From Terriglobia bacterium (GTDB lineage Bacteria > Acidobacteriota > Terriglobia > Terriglobales > Acidobacteriaceae): a stretch of DNA of 64,000 nucleotides. The notes under the pieces are model-generated. The model saw only the letters and a program-made list of their open reading frames with translations. It did no database searches and was not told the origin of the DNA. The position numbers were made by a program, and so were the translations under genes. Positions 59,528-64,000 of this stretch are shown here, piece by piece. Each line of letters begins with the position of its first letter. The first letter of the stretch is position 1. Where the stretch lies: positions 1 to 64,000 of the forward strand of contig JAIQFT010000013.1 of assembly GCA_020073185.1 (NCBI GenBank). The letters run 5' to 3'.

Positions 59528-60291
59528 GCCGGATCAAGCGTTTGGTCGCGCCTGCGTTGCTGGCAATGTTGTTGCTGGCCGGCGCGGCGGTCGCGCAACC
59601 GAAGGCGGCATCAAGTTCAGCGCAGGCGAAATCCGCGCCGGCAGCAAAACCGCAGGAGCCCGCGCGCGAGAAATCCGCGCAGCAGGAGACACCCGGTCAG
59701 GAGCTGACGGAAGCGTCGGAACGGGCTGCGGGTGAAGGCGAAGAGAACGCCGAGTTCAAGGAGTCGGCGTCGGTGCGCTTCCTGGCGAAGATTACCGGCC
59801 TGAGCCTGCGCTCCGCGTACTGGCTGGCGATTATCATCAACTTCGCGGTCATCGCGGCGGCAGTGATCTGGTTCGCCCGCTCGTCTCTGCCGGGGATGTT
59901 CCGCTCGCGCACGCAGTCCATCCGCAAGACGATGGAGGAAGCACAGCGCGCCAGTGCCGACGCCAGCCGCCGGTTGGGCGAGATCGAAAGCCGTTTATCG
60001 AAGCTCGACAGCGAGATTGCGGCCATGCGAGCGCAGGCCGAGGCCGACGCCGCGGCGGAAGAGCAGCGCATCAAGGTCGCCGCGGAAGAGGAAGCGCGCA
60101 AGGTCGTGGAGTCGGCGGGGCAGGAGGTCGAGGCAGCTTCGCGGCTGGCGCGGCGCAACTTGAAGGCGTACGCGGCGGAGCTGGCAGTGTCGCTGGCGGA
60201 GCAGCGTATTCAGGTTGACGCCAAGACCGACCAGGTGCTGGTGGACAGCTTCGTGGGGCAGCTCGGACGAGACGGCAAGGAGGGCAAGTAG
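59524..60291 (+). CDS. atpF: ATP synthase F0 subunit b with N-terminal signal-like extension
   Basis: 255 residues, longer than usual (~160). A signal-peptide-like start (MSRIKRLVAPALLAMLLLAGAAVAQ) and an Ala/Pro/Gln-rich linker (~25-90) precede the normal membrane helix (AYWLAIIINFAVIAAAVIWFA) and coiled coil (KTMEEAQRASADASRRLGEIE...). It forms the peripheral stalk with b'. It overlaps atpF' by ATGA; atpH starts right after its stop. Confidence 0.9.
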   Translation: MSRIKRLVAPALLAMLLLAGAAVAQPKAASSSAQAKSAPAAKPQEPAREKSAQQETPGQELTEASERAAGEGEENAEFKESASVRFLAKITGLSLRSAYWLAIIINFAVIAAAVIWFARSSLPGMFRSRTQSIRKTMEEAQRASADASRRLGEIESRLSKLDSEIAAMRAQAEADAAAEEQRIKVAAEEEARKVVESAGQEVEAASRLARRNLKAYAAELAVSLAEQRIQVDAKTDQVLVDSFVGQLGRDGKEGK

Positions 60292-60831
60292 ATGGCGGCG
60301 ATCAGCAGCCGTTACGCTCGCGCCTTCGCCGATGTCGTATTCAGCATGAAAATTGCCCCGGCAAGCGTCATGCAGCAGTTGTACGACCTGGCCTCGGCGG
60401 TGAAGAGCAACGAGATGTTGCAGCGGGTGTGGGAGACGCCCGCAATTCCCGCGGAGCAAAAGCGCGCCTTGCTGGACGCGATCGTAGCGCGGGAGAACGT
60501 CACCAAGCCGGTGCGGAATTTCCTGGCGGTGCTGATTGATCACTGCCGCATTGGGGAATTGGCCGAGATCGCGCGCGGCGTGGAGAGCGAGATCGATGCA
60601 CGGCTGGGATTCGCCGAAGCCGACGTCACCAGCGCGCGCGAATTGACGGAGCCAGAGAAGCGCGCGCTCGAGGGGAAGATCGAAACCATGACCGGCCAGA
60701 AGGTCCGCGCCCATTACGCCACCGACCGCACCATCCTGGGGGGCGCGATCGTGCGGCTGGGCAGCACGATATACGACGGGTCGGTGAAGGGCCAGTTGCA
60801 TAGGATGAAGGAGCAGTTGGCGGGGGAGTGA
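60292..60831 (+). CDS. atpH: ATP synthase subunit delta
   Basis: 179 residues. The OSCP/delta N-terminal helical bundle (ISSRYARAFADVVFSM...) and C-terminal VGGGIVRLGSTIYDGSVKGQL-type motif (here GGAIVRLGSTIYDGSVKGQL) are typical. It joins the stalk to F1. Its start codon follows the atpF stop directly. Length normal. Confidence 0.95.
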   Translation: MAAISSRYARAFADVVFSMKIAPASVMQQLYDLASAVKSNEMLQRVWETPAIPAEQKRALLDAIVARENVTKPVRNFLAVLIDHCRIGELAEIARGVESEIDARLGFAEADVTSARELTEPEKRALEGKIETMTGQKVRAHYATDRTILGGAIVRLGSTIYDGSVKGQLHRMKEQLAGE

Positions 60832-60832
60832 A

Positions 60833-62507
<1,675 letters not shown>

Positions 62508-62508
62508 G

Positions 62509-62586
62509 GCAATTTGTAATTGGGCAATTTGTAATTTGAAATTTCGCCGGTTGCACCAAAATTACAAATTGCAGATTACAAATCAT
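62509..62586. repeat. Heptamer array with inverted partner (after atpA)
   Basis: GCAATTT, GTAATTG, GGCAATT, TGTAATT, TGAAATT (62509-62544) and, after a short spacer, ATTACAA, ATTGCAG, ATTACAA, ATC (62560-62584), the reverse-complement type. Confidence 0.75.
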
Positions 62587-62596
62587 GGAGGTCGCC

Positions 62597-62758
62597 ATGA
62601 CTTTGGAAGAGCTAGAAACTCTGATCGACGATACCAAGCGGCTGCCGCGTGCGGCGGACAAAGTCGCGCTGGCCACGGCGCTGGGCGTGCTGGAAGTGGC
62701 GCGGCAGTTGGCGATCATGAATGCCGCGCTCGCAGAGCAGTCCAAGGCGAGGAGTTAG
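62597..62758 (+). CDS. Small protein between atpA and atpG
   Basis: 53 residues, MTLEELETLIDDTKRLPRAADKVALATALGVLEVARQLAIMNAALAEQSKARS, given here only as description: two helices, the second amphipathic (ALGVLEVARQLAIMNAAL). A GGAGG sits 6 nt before the ATG. Its position inside the F1 gene cluster suggests cotranscription. I do not recognise the family. Confidence 0.6.
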   Translation: MTLEELETLIDDTKRLPRAADKVALATALGVLEVARQLAIMNAALAEQSKARS

Positions 62759-62918
62759 TTGTGAGTTCCGAGTTGCGAGCCGGAACAGCAGATTCCTCGC
62801 GGGCTGAAGCCCGCTCGGAATGACAAGAACTTACAACGGCGGTTTCGCACGGCTAAAGCCGTGCGCTTCCACGGTGGATCGTGGTTTAGGAGCTAACGGC
62901 TAAGAGCTAAATGGCTAA
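62759..62918. repeat. Mixed repeats before atpG
   Basis: GTGAGTT-CCGAGTT-GCGAGCC (62761-62781, period 7), then REP-like palindromes GCGGGCTGAAGCCCGC and CACGGCTAAAGCCGTG (~62800-62866), then a heptamer array AGCTAAC, GGCTAAG, AGCTAAA, TGGCTAA (62891-62918) that runs into the atpG start codon. Confidence 0.7.
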
Positions 62919-63948
62919 CGTTCTCGACATTCGGCGGCGGATTCGCAGCGTGCGCAACACGCGGCAGATCACCAAGGCGATGAAGATGATCTCCGCGGCG
63001 CGGTTGCGGCGGGCGCAGGAGCGCGCCCTGTCCGGACGTCCGTACGCGCAGATGCTGACCAACGTGCTCAAATCGCTAGTCTCGCGCGCGGAAATTTTCG
63101 ATCCGGAAACCGGTGCGCCGCGACATCCGCTGCTGGCGCAGCGTCCGGAGAAGAACATCCTGGTCATCGTGGTCACCGCTGACCGCGGGTTGGCGGGCGC
63201 CTTCAATGCCAACATCGTGAAGGCGGCGGCGCGCTTCCTGGCCGCGAACGAGGGCAAGAACATCGACATCGAAGCGGCCGGACGCAAAGGCCGCGACTTC
63301 TTGCGCCGCCGCTTCCCGACCGCAACCCCGGAGCAGGTGGAGCGCGCGGGCGCGGTGCAGATCGTCGGCGAACACATCGGCGTGCTCGGCAAGCTGCAGT
63401 TCGAGTACGTGCGCGATTTCTCCGAAAGCGTGATCGACCGTTACACCAAAGGCGAGATCGATTCGGTGTACGTGCTGTACAACGAATTCAAGTCGGTGAT
63501 CGCGCAGCGGCTGGTGGTGGAGAAGGTGCTGCCGATCGAGGAAATCGGCGAAAAGACCATCGCACAGGCCGAGGAGCTGACCAAGGAGGAGCGCGAGATG
63601 CGCGCCGAAGCGGCCAAGTCGGCCGGCGTTTCGCTGGGCGAGGCGGACACCGCGGAGATGGACCGGCGCGCGGCGGCCTTTGCCACGGCGCAGGTGGACT
63701 ACATCTACGAGCAGCCGCCCGCCGAGTTGTTCCGCGACCTGCTGCCGAAGTACGTGGCGGTGCAGATCTATCGGTCGATGCTGGAGTCCACGGCGGCCGA
63801 ACATGCGGCTCGCATGACCGCCATGGATTCGGCTACCAGCAATGCCGACGAGATGATTGACAAGCTGACGCTGGCGATGAACCGCGCCCGCCAGGCCAAG
63901 ATTACCAAGGAAATCATCGAGATCGTGAGTGGAGCAGCGGCGCAATAG
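62911..63948 (+). CDS. atpG: ATP synthase subunit gamma
   Basis: 345 residues, ~55 more than common gamma subunits. The N-terminal helix (LDIRRRIRSVRNTRQITKAMKMISAARLRRA) and C-terminal helix (ARMTAMDSATSNADEMIDKL and NRARQAKITKEIIEIVSGAAA) form the rotating shaft. Extra charged residues around positions 205-260 (TIAQAEELTKEEREMRAEAA...) account for the length. The ATG lies within a heptamer array. The operon continues beyond the window. Confidence 0.97.
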   Translation: MANVLDIRRRIRSVRNTRQITKAMKMISAARLRRAQERALSGRPYAQMLTNVLKSLVSRAEIFDPETGAPRHPLLAQRPEKNILVIVVTADRGLAGAFNANIVKAAARFLAANEGKNIDIEAAGRKGRDFLRRRFPTATPEQVERAGAVQIVGEHIGVLGKLQFEYVRDFSESVIDRYTKGEIDSVYVLYNEFKSVIAQRLVVEKVLPIEEIGEKTIAQAEELTKEEREMRAEAAKSAGVSLGEADTAEMDRRAAAFATAQVDYIYEQPPAELFRDLLPKYVAVQIYRSMLESTAAEHAARMTAMDSATSNADEMIDKLTLAMNRARQAKITKEIIEIVSGAAAQ

Positions 63949-63985
63949 TTTCCTGTTTCGAGTTTCCGGTTTCCAGTTGGGAAAC
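63949..63985. repeat. Heptamer array after atpG
   Basis: TTTCCTG, TTTCGAG, TTTCCGG, TTTCCAG, TTGGGAA in strict 7-bp steps, running to near the window edge; AACCGG may begin an inverted partner that is cut off. Confidence 0.7.
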
Positions 63986-64000
63986 CGGACGGCTGGAACT

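Overview
The window reads as chromosome of a GC-rich member of the Acidobacteriota (Terriglobia-like). This placement is inferred from gene content and style, not from a 16S gene. Supporting features are a tuf-rpmG-tRNA(Trp)-secE-nusG-rplKAJL-rpoBC block with an RpoB that carries an N-terminal eight-cysteine zinc-ribbon insertion, a ~627-residue ribosomal protein S1, an HTH family and carboxypeptidase-regulatory-like secreted proteins common in that phylum, and an ATP synthase cluster that starts at subunit b'.

Layout. 1-13.8 kb: translation/transcription core (tuf end, rpmG, tRNA-Trp, secE, nusG, a retropepsin-like gene, rplK, rplA, rplJ, rplL, rpoB, rpoC), closed by a strong hairpin. 13.9-18 kb: an AT-richer accessory island with an FRG-domain gene, an overlapping unknown gene and a convergent PD-(D/E)XK nuclease-like gene (a candidate defence module), followed by VapB/VapC-type toxin-antitoxin genes and a decayed vapB tail. 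18.2-31.9 kb: membrane and envelope genes (YihY/BrkB, PilZ, a rhomboid with an altered active-site residue, M28 peptidase, a LysW-like zinc ribbon, two secreted regulatory-like proteins), rpsA, a HIT hydrolase, an AsmA remnant, a 1110-residue lectin/HYR surface protein, a CDF cation exporter and a RidA protein. 32.4-40.8 kb: ogt and a minus-strand sugar-acid operon (FadR-type regulator, SDR, LarA-like nickel racemase/epimerase, hexuronate-type transporter, KDG-type kinase), divergent from a degenerate pectinesterase; this is a pectin/uronate utilisation locus. 41.1-47.7 kb: ffh, DUF169, peroxiredoxin, rpsP, khpA, rimM, trmD, rplS, rnhB on the minus strand; rimM appears to start at AUA. 48-58.5 kb: amidohydrolase, HTH, HDAC-like, glycosyltransferase, SH3 lipoprotein, MBL, DUF309, a PuuD-like membrane protein, hfq and hflX. 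59-64 kb: atpF', atpF, atpH, atpA, a 53-residue gene, atpG.

Two things stand out. First, the FRG / unknown (possibly TIM-barrel) / PD-(D/E)XK cluster is the best candidate for an undescribed system. Second, many intergenic gaps are built of degenerate short tandem repeats with a fixed period, mostly 7 bp but also 6 and 10 bp. They are usually followed by the inverted version of the same repeat, and each locus has its own unit sequence. This dispersed, period-defined architecture recurs at more than fifteen places and is not explained by any gene.
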